A DNA stretch of 64,000 nt from the NCBI GenBank assembly GCA_016703895.1, contig JADJBE010000006.1, positions 186,001 to 250,000 of the forward strand. Direction: 5' to 3'. The notes beneath the pieces are model-generated. The model was not told where the DNA came from. It was given only the letters and a program-made list of their open reading frames with translations, and made no database searches. Positions 1 to 8,560 of this stretch are shown piece after piece; position 1 is the first letter of the stretch; the number at the start of each line of letters is the position of its first letter. The stretch is from Pseudomonadota bacterium. Lineage in GTDB: Bacteria; Pseudomonadota; Gammaproteobacteria; Steroidobacterales; Steroidobacteraceae. The translations under genes were made by a program, and so were the position numbers.

Positions 1-319
1 CCGTGGTCGCTTGCGTCTCCACGGCACGCAGGTAGACGTCGGGGGCTGTGTCGGGGCTCAGCAGGACATAACGTTTGCCGGCGGACTTGGGCGCACCCCA
101 GCTCGCGGCCAAGGCACGCGAGACGCGGCCGCGCTCGCGGACTTCGTAGTTGAGCCAGCGCGAGTAGTCGCGTGCAAAGCTGTCTAGATCGTTGGTCGTG
201 ACGGTGGCCAGCTTGTGCCGAAGTAGCAGCTTGGGTGTCTGCTCCGACGTCGTGGTCTGGGCGACGCCGGCAGTTGTGATCAGCAGCAGCAGACAGGTGA
301 CGAGCGTTCGAACCAGCAT
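1..319 (-). CDS. VOC-fold (glyoxalase-like) exported protein, 3' end outside window
   Basis: Only the first 106 or so residues are present; the gene runs off the left edge. The start ATG at 319 is followed by a short basic stretch and a hydrophobic run (LVTCLLLLITTAGVAQ), which looks like a Sec signal peptide with cleavage after AxA-like GVA. The mature part begins with a beta-alpha pattern (KLATVTTNDLDSFARDY) followed by a YVLLSP segment, which resembles the first beta-alpha-beta unit of vicinal-oxygen-chelate proteins. GGGAG lies just upstream of the ATG on this strand. The gene is divergent from the 433 gene. The family is inferred from this partial sequence and the substrate is unknown. 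Confidence 0.6.
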   Translation of the reverse strand, partial: MLVRTLVTCLLLLITTAGVAQTTTSEQTPKLLLRHKLATVTTNDLDSFARDYSRWLNYEVRERGRVSRALAASWGAPKSAGKRYVLLSPDTAPDVYLRAVETQATT

Positions 320-432
320 GATTGCTCCCTATATCAGTCTCGCAGCGGCGAAAAACCACACAAAAGAATGTATCAATAAGCCGCGAGTGTGCACAATGGT
401 CACGCGGATGATACCAATGCGAGGAGTGCTTC

Positions 433-735
433 GTGACCAGTTCTTTAGGCCAGCCAACGGTGCAATTGCCGCGCACGACCAAGGGCAAGCGCCCCAGTTT
501 TTTCGACGATCCGTCGCTCGACCAGATGATGACCTTTCTGTTGGAGCTTGCCGCCGAGGTGTCGGTGCTGCGCGCGCGCCAGGATACGGTGGAGCGTTTG
601 CTCGATGAGCACGGTAGTGTCACGCGTGCTGCGATCGAAAGCTACCAACCTCCGGCCGACGTGCAGCTCGAGCGCGCGGCTTGGAACGATGCCTACTTAA
701 AGCGCGTGTTGCGCATCCATACGGCTGACAAGTAA
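433..735 (+). CDS. Small conserved-type protein of unknown function (100 aa)
   Basis: The start is GTG at 433, six bases after a clear GAGGAG ribosome-binding site (421-426). The product has no signal peptide or membrane segment. Its N-terminus is polar and basic; residues 30-60 (MMTFLLELAAEVSVLRARQD) form a likely amphipathic helix or short coiled coil; the C-terminal third is charged. It ends seven bases before the MFS gene, so the two are probably co-transcribed. I do not recognise the family. The coiled-coil pattern would suit a small dimeric accessory protein, but that is a guess. Confidence 0.7.
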   Translation: MTSSLGQPTVQLPRTTKGKRPSFFDDPSLDQMMTFLLELAAEVSVLRARQDTVERLLDEHGSVTRAAIESYQPPADVQLERAAWNDAYLKRVLRIHTADK

Positions 736-742
736 GCGCCAC

Positions 743-2113
743 ATGTCAATCCCCGCAGCGCCGGATCCGATCGCGCCGTCTGCGCTGGCGGCGGTGCCGT
801 GGCCGCGGCCTGGCCAGTCCTGGTACGTGGTCGCGTTGCTGGTGATGGCGTACGCGTTTGGTGTCGTCGACCGCATCATTCTCAGCTTGTTAGTCCAGCC
901 GGTAAAAGCGGACCTTGGCCTGAGCGACACGGAGATGGGGCTGGTTCTGGGACCCGCGTTCGCGTTGCTGTACACCTTGTTAGGGTTGCCCGCCGGCATG
1001 CTGGTCGACCGGTGGCGCCGCGTGCCTGTGGTTTGGGCTGGACTATTGCTAACCAGTGTCGCGACACTGGGCGCCGGGTTTGCCGGTGCATTTTGGACAC
1101 TCGCGCTGGCGCGCCTGGCCGCCGGCGCGGGGCAGGCGACGACCTGGCCCGCCTGTACGTCGCTGATCGCCGATTACTTCCCTGCCGAGCAGCGCGCGCG
1201 CGCGTATGGCATCTTTGCGATGGGCGGCTCCATTGGTATTGGTATTGCGTATCTGCTTGGCGGCTTCGCGATGGACTTGGCCGCGGGTGTGCAGTCTGCC
1301 CTGCCGCAGGTGCTGGGCGGATTGCGCGAATGGCAGACGGTGCTGCTGATCGTGAGCGCCCCCGGCATTCTGGTCGCACTGTTGATGATTGCCACGGTAC
1401 GTGAGCCGTTGCGCCGCGGTGGCGATGCGAAACCACAGGCGCTGCTGGTCTCGATCGGCAAGTTCTTCGCGGAAGTCCGCATCAACAGTAAAGCCCTGGC
1501 AGCCGTGATGCTCGGCGCCATTGCCAACGTCATGGTGATCAACGCGCAACTGAGTTGGTTGCCCACCTTCTTCGAGCGCACCTATGGCATGCCGGCAGCG
1601 ACCGTGCCCAAGATACTGGCGTTGGTCGGTGTGCCGTGCGGCCTGCTTAGTGCGGTCACGGCTGGTTGGGTGCTCTCTTGGCTCGCCAAGCGCGGGCGTG
1701 ACGACGGGCCAATCCTGGTAATCATGCTGCAGGCCTTCGTGTGGCTCACGTTCGGCACGCTGAAGTGCTTCATGCCCACGCCAGAGCTGGCATTTGCGAT
1801 GCATGTTGCCACATCACTGTTTGCCACCTGGGCGCTGACCGCCACGTTCACGGCGCTCAATCAGATCACGCCTAATCGCTTGCGCGGCCAGATGGTCGCG
1901 TTGTATGCGCTGCTGACGGGTTTCGTTGCCGTGTCGATTGGCGCCGTATTGGTGGGCCTGTTGTCGGACTATGTCTTTACTGGGCCGCGCGGTATCGCGC
2001 CGAGCCTGGCAACGGCGTGCGCGGCCGGTGGTCTGCTCGGTATGCTGGTGTTGTGGTGGGGGCGTCGTGCCTTTATGACAGCCGTCGTGAGGTCGCGGAC
2101 TTGGGAGAACTGA
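743..2113 (+). CDS. Major facilitator superfamily permease (spinster-like)
   Basis: 456-residue inner-membrane transporter with about twelve hydrophobic segments. The loop between TM2 and TM3 carries the MFS signature (GLPAGMLVDRWRR, near residues 80-93). An Asp-Arg pair in TM1 (FGVVDRIILSLL) and the LGLSDTEMGLV loop match spinster-type MFS proteins, often linked to uptake of organic acids, aromatics or steroid-like compounds. The start ATG at 743 follows the preceding stop by seven bases. It heads a run of genes for a small heme-binding-type protein, a methyltransferase and a flavoprotein, so it may import that cluster's substrate. The substrate cannot be read from sequence. Confidence 0.88.
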   Translation: MSIPAAPDPIAPSALAAVPWPRPGQSWYVVALLVMAYAFGVVDRIILSLLVQPVKADLGLSDTEMGLVLGPAFALLYTLLGLPAGMLVDRWRRVPVVWAGLLLTSVATLGAGFAGAFWTLALARLAAGAGQATTWPACTSLIADYFPAEQRARAYGIFAMGGSIGIGIAYLLGGFAMDLAAGVQSALPQVLGGLREWQTVLLIVSAPGILVALLMIATVREPLRRGGDAKPQALLVSIGKFFAEVRINSKALAAVMLGAIANVMVINAQLSWLPTFFERTYGMPAATVPKILALVGVPCGLLSAVTAGWVLSWLAKRGRDDGPILVIMLQAFVWLTFGTLKCFMPTPELAFAMHVATSLFATWALTATFTALNQITPNRLRGQMVALYALLTGFVAVSIGAVLVGLLSDYVFTGPRGIAPSLATACAAGGLLGMLVLWWGRRAFMTAVVRSRTWEN

Positions 2114-2128
2114 AATGAGAATCGAATC

Positions 2129-2539
2129 ATGCGCATGAAGGCCCGTCTCGTCGCAGCCGACGTGCGCCAGTTGGCCGCAGCGTGCCGAGCAGAAGCCGAG
2201 CGCGGCGGATTCGTCGTGACGATTGTCATCGTCGATGATGGCGCGCAGTTGCTCCATCTCGAGCGGCTGGATGCGCGGCCGCTGACGGTGGATGTGGCGC
2301 TGGCGAAGGCACGCACGGCCGTTATGACGCATCGGCCGAGCGGCGCGTGGCAGGATCGCGTCAAGGACGCGCCTAATTTGATGGCACTCGATTTGCTGCC
2401 CTTGCGTGGTGCCTTGCCGCTGATGTATCAAGGTGACTGCGTCGGCGCGATCGGTGTGTCCGGTGCGACGGCCGAGGAAGACGAACTCGTGGCCCAGGCG
2501 GGTGTCGCGGTGCTGGCCACGTTCAAGATTGATGTTTGA
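2129..2539 (+). CDS. GlcG/HbpS family protein
   Basis: 136-residue soluble protein of the GlcG/HbpS (DUF336) fold. It has the family pattern of an N-terminal helix rich in Ala/Glu (VRQLAAACRAEAE), the strand VTIVIVDDGAQLLHLERLDA, the helix VALAKARTAV, and a GAIGVSGATAEEDELVAQAG segment near the C-terminus, the most diagnostic stretch. Relatives bind heme or corrinoids, or sit in catabolic operons with undefined roles. ATG at 2129 is used; a second in-frame ATG is two codons later and the ribosome-binding site is weak. It lies 15 bases after the MFS stop, so co-transcription is likely. Confidence 0.82.
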   Translation: MRMKARLVAADVRQLAAACRAEAERGGFVVTIVIVDDGAQLLHLERLDARPLTVDVALAKARTAVMTHRPSGAWQDRVKDAPNLMALDLLPLRGALPLMYQGDCVGAIGVSGATAEEDELVAQAGVAVLATFKIDV

Positions 2540-2560
2540 ACTGCTGGATTGCTTTAGGAG

Positions 2561-3766
2561 ATGACGAAGATGGCTGCCAATCTCGCGCAACAAGTTCCGG
2601 ATATCGAAATGCTGTTTCAGCCGACCCACGATGAGCGTGCGCGGCAGCAGTTTGTCTCGGGTTTACGCAAACATGCCATCATCGACATGCGTGAGGACAT
2701 GACGCGCGACTATCGGGAGCGGGTCGAACCTGCGCTGGTTGCGCGCGGCACGCAGCCTGCCGACTGGCGCGACATCGAGCGTGCGATGGAGAAGCAGCCA
2801 TCGTATCGTTTCTACAGCACGGTTCGTTATCACGCACAAGAGATGTGCTACCTATCGGTGCAGCCAACCATCGAGCGCGCCTTGCCCGCCATGATCGAGA
2901 CAGGTCGCAAACTGGCAACTGACAATCCGCATGGCGGCTCGCTACGCCTGACGCCCAACTTCGAGGTGCCGCGCTATGTGAGCGCGCTGGACGTGCATTT
3001 GATTCCGGGTTGTTTCCACAGCGAGCACACGGCGGATGATGTTGCGCAAGGGGCGGTGACCTCGTTCGGCGGCAAGATCTTCACCGGCCAGCATCCCTAT
3101 CGGAAACGACCTGGCGTTGTGGCGGAGTCCGTCAGTCATTGGTTGAGCGTGCGATACCCGGACTTCAAGCCGCGCCGGATACTCGATCTCGGCACCACCA
3201 GTGGCAAGAATCTCATGCCCTATGCGCAGGTATTTCCGCAGGCAGAGCTGTACGGCATCGATGTAGCCGCGCCGGCGCTACGCTTCGGCCACGCGCTGGC
3301 AGCGCACGAGGGTATCCCGGTCCACTTTAGTCAACAGAACGCTGAAGATATGGATTTCCCGGATGGTCATTTTGATCTAATCGTCTCGAGTTTCTTCTTC
3401 CATGAAGTTTCCAGCGCAGCCGTCAAGAAAATCCTGAATGAGTGCCAGCGGTTGCTGACGCCGGGTGGGGTCATGGCGCAAATGGAGCTGCCGAATGAGG
3501 CGGCCGTGGGTCCCTACGAAAACTTTTTCTGGAATTGGGACATCCACAACAATAACGAGCCCTTCTACGGCGCGTTCCGCGCGTCCGAGCCGATCGAGGC
3601 ATGTGTGGCCGCAGGGTTCGACCGCGCGCAGTGTTTTGCGCACCGTATCCCCGATTTCGCGTCGTCCGGCCCTGAGAAGCTGGCGCAATTCGTGCGGGGT
3701 GAGATTGAGGCGCCGCCGCACGGAGCGGGTGGTTGGTTTATTTTTGGGGCTCGCAAGTTAGCCTAG
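2561..3766 (+). CDS. Class I SAM-dependent methyltransferase, 401 aa
   Basis: Cytosolic protein with an alpha-helical N-terminal region of about 200 residues and a Rossmann methyltransferase domain from about residue 200. Motif I reads RRILDLGTTSGKN (about 203-215), so the usual GxGxG is altered to GTTSG. Motif II acid is in ELYGIDVA, and a QNAEDMDFPDGHFDLIVSSF stretch gives motifs III/IV, followed by LLTPGGVM. The long N-terminal part is not typical of small UbiE-like enzymes and may be a substrate domain. ATG at 2561 has TAGGAG seven bases upstream. The acceptor substrate is unknown; flanking genes suggest a catabolic or modification pathway. Confidence 0.85.
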   Translation: MTKMAANLAQQVPDIEMLFQPTHDERARQQFVSGLRKHAIIDMREDMTRDYRERVEPALVARGTQPADWRDIERAMEKQPSYRFYSTVRYHAQEMCYLSVQPTIERALPAMIETGRKLATDNPHGGSLRLTPNFEVPRYVSALDVHLIPGCFHSEHTADDVAQGAVTSFGGKIFTGQHPYRKRPGVVAESVSHWLSVRYPDFKPRRILDLGTTSGKNLMPYAQVFPQAELYGIDVAAPALRFGHALAAHEGIPVHFSQQNAEDMDFPDGHFDLIVSSFFFHEVSSAAVKKILNECQRLLTPGGVMAQMELPNEAAVGPYENFFWNWDIHNNNEPFYGAFRASEPIEACVAAGFDRAQCFAHRIPDFASSGPEKLAQFVRGEIEAPPHGAGGWFIFGARKLA

Positions 3767-3810
3767 AGCTAACAGCCTCACGTCGATCATTAGTGCGCTT
3801 CTAACGACTC

Positions 3811-5310
3811 ATGCAACGCCGTAGCTTCTTCAAGGCGGCGGGCGCCGCGCTCGCCACGCCGTGGCTCTGGACGCGGCGAGCGTGGGCCGAGCAGCCCGTG
3901 TGGGATCAACTGATCGTCGGCGCGGGTACTGCCGGATTGCCAGCAGCCATTTTTGCGTCGCGCCGCGGGGCGCGCTCGTTGCTGATCGACGCTGCCGACA
4001 AAGTCGGCGGCACCTTGCACTTGGCCAACGGGCAAGTCAGTGGCGCCGGTACCACGATCCAGCGAGACCTCGGTATCCTCGATGCGCCGGACATCCACTT
4101 CGACGACATCATGCGGATCACGGCGAGCACCGCCAGCGCGCCGATCGTTAGGCGCGTCGTCGACAATGCTGCAGCGACTATCGACTGGTTGCTGGCTGGC
4201 GGCCTCGTCCCGTTACCAGACCATCCGGTGACGGGCGAGTCGCCAGGTCGGGCCGCCTATAGTCGGCGCCGTTACCTTTGGGGCAAGAACGAAGGGCGCG
4301 ATATCCTCGCGGTCGTCGAGCGGCAGTTGGGCCCGGAGCTCGCCAGCGGCCGTGTGGCTACCCAGCTCAATACCCGTGTGAGCAGTCTGTTAGTCAACGA
4401 TCGCGGCGAAGTCGAGGGCGTGCGCGCACGACAGGGTGAGCGTGAGTTGTTTTTTCGAGGCAAGAGTGTGCTGCTGACCAGCGGTGGCTACGCGTCAAAC
4501 CCGGAGAAATTCCGTCAGCTCTGCGGTTATCCCAATTATGCAGGTTCTTCCTACGCGCATTCTCAAGGTGACGGCATCGATCTTGCCACTTCAGTAGGCG
4601 GCTGGGTGCGCGGTCGTTAGTTGTATCGCAGTGGCTTCGGTTCGATCCTGGCAAGCGAGACCTACCCGTCGAAAATCACTGCTCGTTTTCACACGGTGCC
4701 GCAACGGCGATTGCCGTGGGAGATCTGGGTTGGTAGTAACGGTGAGCGCTTCGTGCGGGAGGACGAGCCGAGTCAGCCCGCGCGCGAACGAGCCTTGCTG
4801 CAGCAGCCGGAATTGCGCTATTGGATCGTGTTCGATGCCGGCATTTTCGAACGTGCGCCGCCGGGTGTGATTGGCTGGACGCGCGAGCAGATCCACGCTG
4901 CGTTTGATTCCCATCCGATGTTTGCAACCGCGCCGACACTTGCAGCCCTAGCCGAGCGTGCAGGGATCGACGCGGCCGGCCTGCAACGGACGGTCGGCGC
5001 TTACAATCAGTCGGTGCGGTCAAAGCGCGACTCGCTCGGCCGCACGCATTTACCGCTCGCAATTCGTCGCGGGCCGTTCTATGCCATTCGTCACCAGGGC
5101 CATTCAGCGTCATCGGTCGTTGGCGTCGCAGTGGACGATCGTTTGCGCGTGCTGACGGCTGCCGACGAGCCGGTGCCTAACCTCTACGCAGCGGGCGAAC
5201 TGTTGGGCAGTGGCGTGATGATGGGCAATGCCTTCTGCCCCGGTATGCTGCTTACCCCCGCGCTGACGTTCGGACGACTGCTCGGTTCGGGCACATTGGC
5301 AGAAAAGTGA
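3811..5310 (+). pseudogene. Tat-exported FAD-binding oxidoreductase interrupted by an in-frame TAG
   Basis: A 500-codon frame that is continuous except for TAG at 4618-4620. The N-terminus MQRRSFFKAAGAALATPW is a twin-arginine signal. FAD-binding GAGTAGLPAAIFASRRG follows at about residue 37, and the C-terminal FAD motif NLYAAGELLGSGVM lies near the end. This is the fumarate reductase/succinate dehydrogenase flavoprotein superfamily, which includes fumarate, urocanate and 3-ketosteroid enzymes. The stop falls after GGWVRGR, where relatives usually continue into an aromatic-rich stretch; the downstream half (from TTG 4621) stays in frame and well conserved to 5310. A single GAG- or CAG-to-TAG change would explain it. 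It may be a recent nonsense mutation, a sequencing error or read-through. Confidence 0.85.
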
Positions 5311-5350
5311 ATCGCGCGTCTGGTTCGCCATCGCAGGCGGGCCGGCAGCC

Positions 5351-5821
5351 TTGAACTCCCCGGGTACCAAATTACTGCGACTGTGGCGACGCCTGCGTTC
5401 TGTACCAGGCGGGCAGTGGTTGTTTGCCCAGATTCTGGGCTACTACGTGCCTTACTCCGGATCAGTCGGTCCGCGGGTGCGTGTTCTTGAGCCGGGCCAC
5501 GCAGAAGTCGAGATCCCAGACCGCCGCTCCAATCGCCAGCATCTGGGCTCGGTGCACGCGATTGCGCTCGCCAATGCAGCTGAATTGGCGAGCGGGCTGG
5601 CCATGCTGGTGGGGCTACCCGACGGGATCCGTGGGATCGTTGTCGATCTCTCGATCCAATACTTCAAGAAAGCCCGCGGCACCATTCGCGCTGTGAGCAC
5701 GGTCGTCGTGCCCACGGTTACGACTGGGACAGACCTAACGATCACGGCAGACTGCCTGGATAGCGGTCGTGAACTCGTGGCACGCGCTACCGTCCGCTGG
5801 CGCTTGGCACCCGAGCCATAA
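5351..5821 (+). CDS. Hotdog-fold DUF4442 / PaaI-like thioesterase-type protein
   Basis: 156 residues, predicted start TTG at 5351 with a purine-rich AGGCGGG a few bases upstream. The order of elements fits the DUF4442 hotdog family: N-terminal helix, a VRVLEPGHAEVEIPDRRSN strand pair, the helix HLGSVHAIALANAAELASG (the long hotdog helix, with the His-Ala-Asn region that lines the active site in thioesterases), then IQYFKKARGTIRA and a final RATVRWRL strand. Members are thought to act on acyl-thioesters, though many are untested. It closes the rightward cluster and converges with the YbeD-like gene 17 bases away. Confidence 0.78.
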   Translation: MNSPGTKLLRLWRRLRSVPGGQWLFAQILGYYVPYSGSVGPRVRVLEPGHAEVEIPDRRSNRQHLGSVHAIALANAAELASGLAMLVGLPDGIRGIVVDLSIQYFKKARGTIRAVSTVVVPTVTTGTDLTITADCLDSGRELVARATVRWRLAPEP

Positions 5822-5838
5822 CGTCGCGCTAGCTTGCG

Positions 5839-6108
5839 CTAGATCAACATCAGCACGTCGTCACTCGCCTGCAAGGCGTTCGCGAGAGCGATCACCTGCT
5901 CGCGACTCGTCGCCCGGATGGTGTAGGTGATCGAGACATAGCTTGCCTGGCTGCTGTCGCGCTCGGTGGCGGTCGACAGATCGAAGTCTGGCGCGTGCGC
6001 CGCCACGATCGCATCGATGCGGGTACGTAGGCCTGCGCTGCGCCGACCGACTACCTTGATGGGGTAGTCGGTCGGGAAGCGCAGCAATTCCTGTTCTTGC
6101 GAGGTCAT
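5839..6108 (-). CDS. ybeD: YbeD-like DUF493 protein
   Basis: 89-residue protein matching the DUF493/YbeD family: FPTDYPIKVVGR near the start, a central IDAIVAAHAPDFD, and SYVSITYTIRATSREQVIALANAL near the end, which form an ACT-like ferredoxin fold. In many gammaproteobacteria ybeD sits between the dac/dat genes and lipB-lipA. Here the upstream neighbour is a DUF4397 lipoprotein and lipB/lipA do not follow. The function in E. coli is undefined, possibly regulatory. The start ATG at 6108 is the only good choice. Confidence 0.85.
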   Translation of the reverse strand: MTSQEQELLRFPTDYPIKVVGRRSAGLRTRIDAIVAAHAPDFDLSTATERDSSQASYVSITYTIRATSREQVIALANALQASDDVLMLI

Positions 6109-6136
6109 CGCAAGATTCTACCGGCTGACTGCTCGA

Positions 6137-7483
6137 TCAGAGTGCGTCGTCGAGCGATATGATCGACAGTGGCGTGCCACCACCGACGGCGTCACGTGCT
6201 GCGACGGAGTAAATGCCGCCGTTGGCGACTGTCACCGTGGCCGGGCCGATGGCTGCCGTCTTGCTGCCAGTTGGCGTCACGATCACGTCATACCGCCCCG
6301 CGGCGAGGCTCACATAACCCGTGTTGGCTTTGAACGCGACATTCGCGAACGCCGGTGTCGCGCTCTGAATCGAGCCGCCGGGTGCGACGACATAAATGTC
6401 GACTGCCCCGGCGCTGGGCGAACCGTGGATGATGCGCACCTTGGCCTGGGTTGACACGCGGCGTCGGTCATCCTGCAGGACCAGCGGTTCAATCGATGCC
6501 AGCCGCCCGACCGCCATTACGGTGTACTCGCGACCCGCATCGAAGGCCGGATTGGCATCGATTGCGATCACGCCAGGGTTACCAGCCGGGGTTACCTTGA
6601 CGTTGTACGTGCCAGGTGGGACTGATACGAAACCCGTCGCAGCGGGGAACGCAAGACCCGGGACTAGCGGCTGTGCAAAGTTATTGTTCGCGATCACGTC
6701 CACTGCCGGCGCATCCGGGGAGGCATGGACCACACGCAAGTTGGCCGGTGTCTGGCGATCGAGAATATTGAGCGTATTGCCGGTGCTGGTAGTCACCAGC
6801 AGCGTGATCGGCGAACTACCGGTTGTAGTGTTCTCAACGGCAGTCACCAGCAAGTCGCCACCCGCGGCCAGGTTCACCGTGCCGGAGTCGAAGACGACCG
6901 TCTGCGGCGCGCCAGCCGGCGTCACCCGAATCTGATAGTCGCCGCCTGGCACGCTGACCGGTCCCAGGACTTCCTTGAACGAGAACGTGCCAGTTGGGGC
7001 GGTGCCACTCAGAGCAGCATTCGGCGCGGTCACAAACACCGACACGCGCGGCGCGTCCGGTGCTGCATTCACGACTTGCAAGCGCACCGAGCCGGCGGCC
7101 ACTGGCGATGGATCACGCGTCACGATCAATGGCTCGATGTTTGCGACCGAATTCACGGCCAATACGGCAGTGCGAGTACCCTCGGCAAGATTGAGGTTTG
7201 CAGGTCCGATCACGGTCGGGCGTGCATTACCCGGCAACACGCCCTTCACCGCGAGCGTGACCGCGCCACTGACAACGAGCTGATTGGGAATGTTCTGCTT
7301 GAAATCGATGTTCTGCGCAAACGCACGCCCGTTGAGATCGATATCGACCGCGGGGGCATCCGGCGACGCGTGAATGACGCTCAGTTCGGCAGTACCCGCT
7401 GTCGGATCCGGCGAATTACTGTCGCAGGCACCCAGCGCGAAACTCGCCAATGCGACCAGCGTGTATCCTAGACTCTTCTTCAT
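6137..7483 (-). CDS. DUF4397-repeat lipoprotein
   Basis: 448 residues from ATG 7483. An in-frame ATG at 7498 also exists, but it overlaps GGAGAT, which is better read as the ribosome-binding site for the later start. MKKSLGYTLVALASFALGAC is a lipoprotein signal with lipobox LGAC. The mature protein carries four copies of a motif like VIHASPDAPAVDI (also VVNAAPDAPRVSV, VVHASPDAPAVDV, IIHGSPSAGAVDI), each followed by a beta-rich segment, as in DUF4397 proteins. These are surface or periplasmic beta-sandwich proteins of unknown role. It lies between dat and ybeD inside an otherwise standard cell-wall block and looks like an insertion. Confidence 0.88.
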   Translation of the reverse strand: MKKSLGYTLVALASFALGACDSNSPDPTAGTAELSVIHASPDAPAVDIDLNGRAFAQNIDFKQNIPNQLVVSGAVTLAVKGVLPGNARPTVIGPANLNLAEGTRTAVLAVNSVANIEPLIVTRDPSPVAAGSVRLQVVNAAPDAPRVSVFVTAPNAALSGTAPTGTFSFKEVLGPVSVPGGDYQIRVTPAGAPQTVVFDSGTVNLAAGGDLLVTAVENTTTGSSPITLLVTTSTGNTLNILDRQTPANLRVVHASPDAPAVDVIANNNFAQPLVPGLAFPAATGFVSVPPGTYNVKVTPAGNPGVIAIDANPAFDAGREYTVMAVGRLASIEPLVLQDDRRRVSTQAKVRIIHGSPSAGAVDIYVVAPGGSIQSATPAFANVAFKANTGYVSLAAGRYDVIVTPTGSKTAAIGPATVTVANGGIYSVAARDAVGGGTPLSIISLDDAL

Positions 7484-7498
7484 CTTGCGTATCTCCAT

Positions 7499-7678
7499 GC
7501 GTAGCAGTTGTTGGTTGCGGCCCCAATACAGTCATTGGAGCCAACTGTCGCAATAGAGTTCGCGGTGCGAGCTGATTTAGATTCAATCGGCGTGAATGCG
7601 TACTAACGACCCGTCCTGTACAAGACGGCGACGCAGCGCAACAGACGGATTTTGTCCTGCACAGTCGCAGCAACCAAC
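7499..7678. promoter_or_regulatory. Intergenic region with an 18-bp near-perfect palindrome
   Basis: The 180 bases between the DUF4397 gene and dat hold no convincing gene. At 7611-7628 lies CCGTCCTGTACAAGACGG, a palindrome with arms CCGTC/GACGG and core TGTACA, imperfect only at one symmetric pair. It sits about 130 bases upstream of the DUF4397 start and could be an operator for that gene. It has no T run, so it is not a good intrinsic terminator for dat. Confidence 0.4.
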
Positions 7679-8551
7679 CTACCAAGGGGTGGCGGCGACT
7701 GCCTGCTTGTATTGCTGATACGCGTCGTGCAATCGTTGCCACACCGGCCCGGGCCGACCCGTGCCGACCGCCACGCCGTCTAGCTGGGTGACGGCCTGCA
7801 GCTCGCGCGTGGCAGCGCCTAACAGGATCTCGTCTGCGCTGCGTAACTCGGCTTCGGTCACCGCCACTGATCGGCAAGGCACGCCGACCTTGAGCGCGAG
7901 CTCTTCCATGACCTTTCTGGTCGTGCCCGGCAGCAGGCGCTCGGAGTTCGGTGGTGTGCGTAACTCGCCGTTGATCACCACGTGCACGCTGGCAGCGGAC
8001 GCATCGGTGAGCTCGCCGTCGCGCAGCAGGATGGTCTCACCGGCGCCGGCATCAACTGCAAGTTGCCGCAGTAGCACGTTTGCGAGCAGCGACACTGACT
8101 TGATATCGCAACGTGCCCAGCGCGTGTCATTGGCCGTGACGCAGCTGATACCGTCACGCAATATAGCGGGAGACAGGGTAGGCCAAGGTGCCGCGAAAGC
8201 GAACACCGTCCGCGGCACGTCGGGCAAGGGGGCGTGGTTGCGGCCGTATTCTGCGCCGCGGGTCACTTGCACGTAGACGTATTGATCGCCGCTGCCATTA
8301 CGTGCGATCAGTTCGGTATATAGGTCGCGCCACTGTGCGTCTGTCAGCGGGTCGCGCATGCGGATTGCTGTCAGCGTACGCCGCAGCCGTGCATGATGCT
8401 GCGCGTAGCGGAATGGCCTGCCGCCATACACGGGCGTGACCTCATAGCCGCCGTCGGCATACAGGAAGCCGCGGTCGAGCGGCGAGATGCGTGCGTCGCG
8501 CAGCGGTAGAAACTCGCCGTTCAGGTAGCAGATCGGCAGTGGTTCGCCCAT
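7679..8551 (-). CDS. dat: D-amino-acid aminotransferase (class IV PLP enzyme)
   Basis: 290 residues of the fold-type IV aminotransferase family. YLNGEFLPLRDARISPLDRG at the N-terminus is typical, and the PLP lysine lies in CDIKSVSLLANVL (about residue 147). GELTDASAASVHVV and the LLPGTTRKVMEELA phosphate-binding segment follow. It converts 2-oxo acids to D-amino acids such as D-alanine and D-glutamate, or acts on branched-chain amino acids. Its place directly downstream of the D-Ala-D-Ala carboxypeptidase gene (nine bases) supports the D-amino-acid role in peptidoglycan metabolism. Branched-chain specificity cannot be excluded. Confidence 0.85.
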   Translation of the reverse strand: MGEPLPICYLNGEFLPLRDARISPLDRGFLYADGGYEVTPVYGGRPFRYAQHHARLRRTLTAIRMRDPLTDAQWRDLYTELIARNGSGDQYVYVQVTRGAEYGRNHAPLPDVPRTVFAFAAPWPTLSPAILRDGISCVTANDTRWARCDIKSVSLLANVLLRQLAVDAGAGETILLRDGELTDASAASVHVVINGELRTPPNSERLLPGTTRKVMEELALKVGVPCRSVAVTEAELRSADEILLGAATRELQAVTQLDGVAVGTGRPGPVWQRLHDAYQQYKQAVAATPW

Positions 8552-8560
8552 CGCGCCTAG

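Noticed and set aside
4618..4620. TAG as pyrrolysine or reassigned codon
   Set aside because: RF1 is intact at 53549-54652, many genes here end in TAG, and no pyl genes are seen; a point change or error is simpler.
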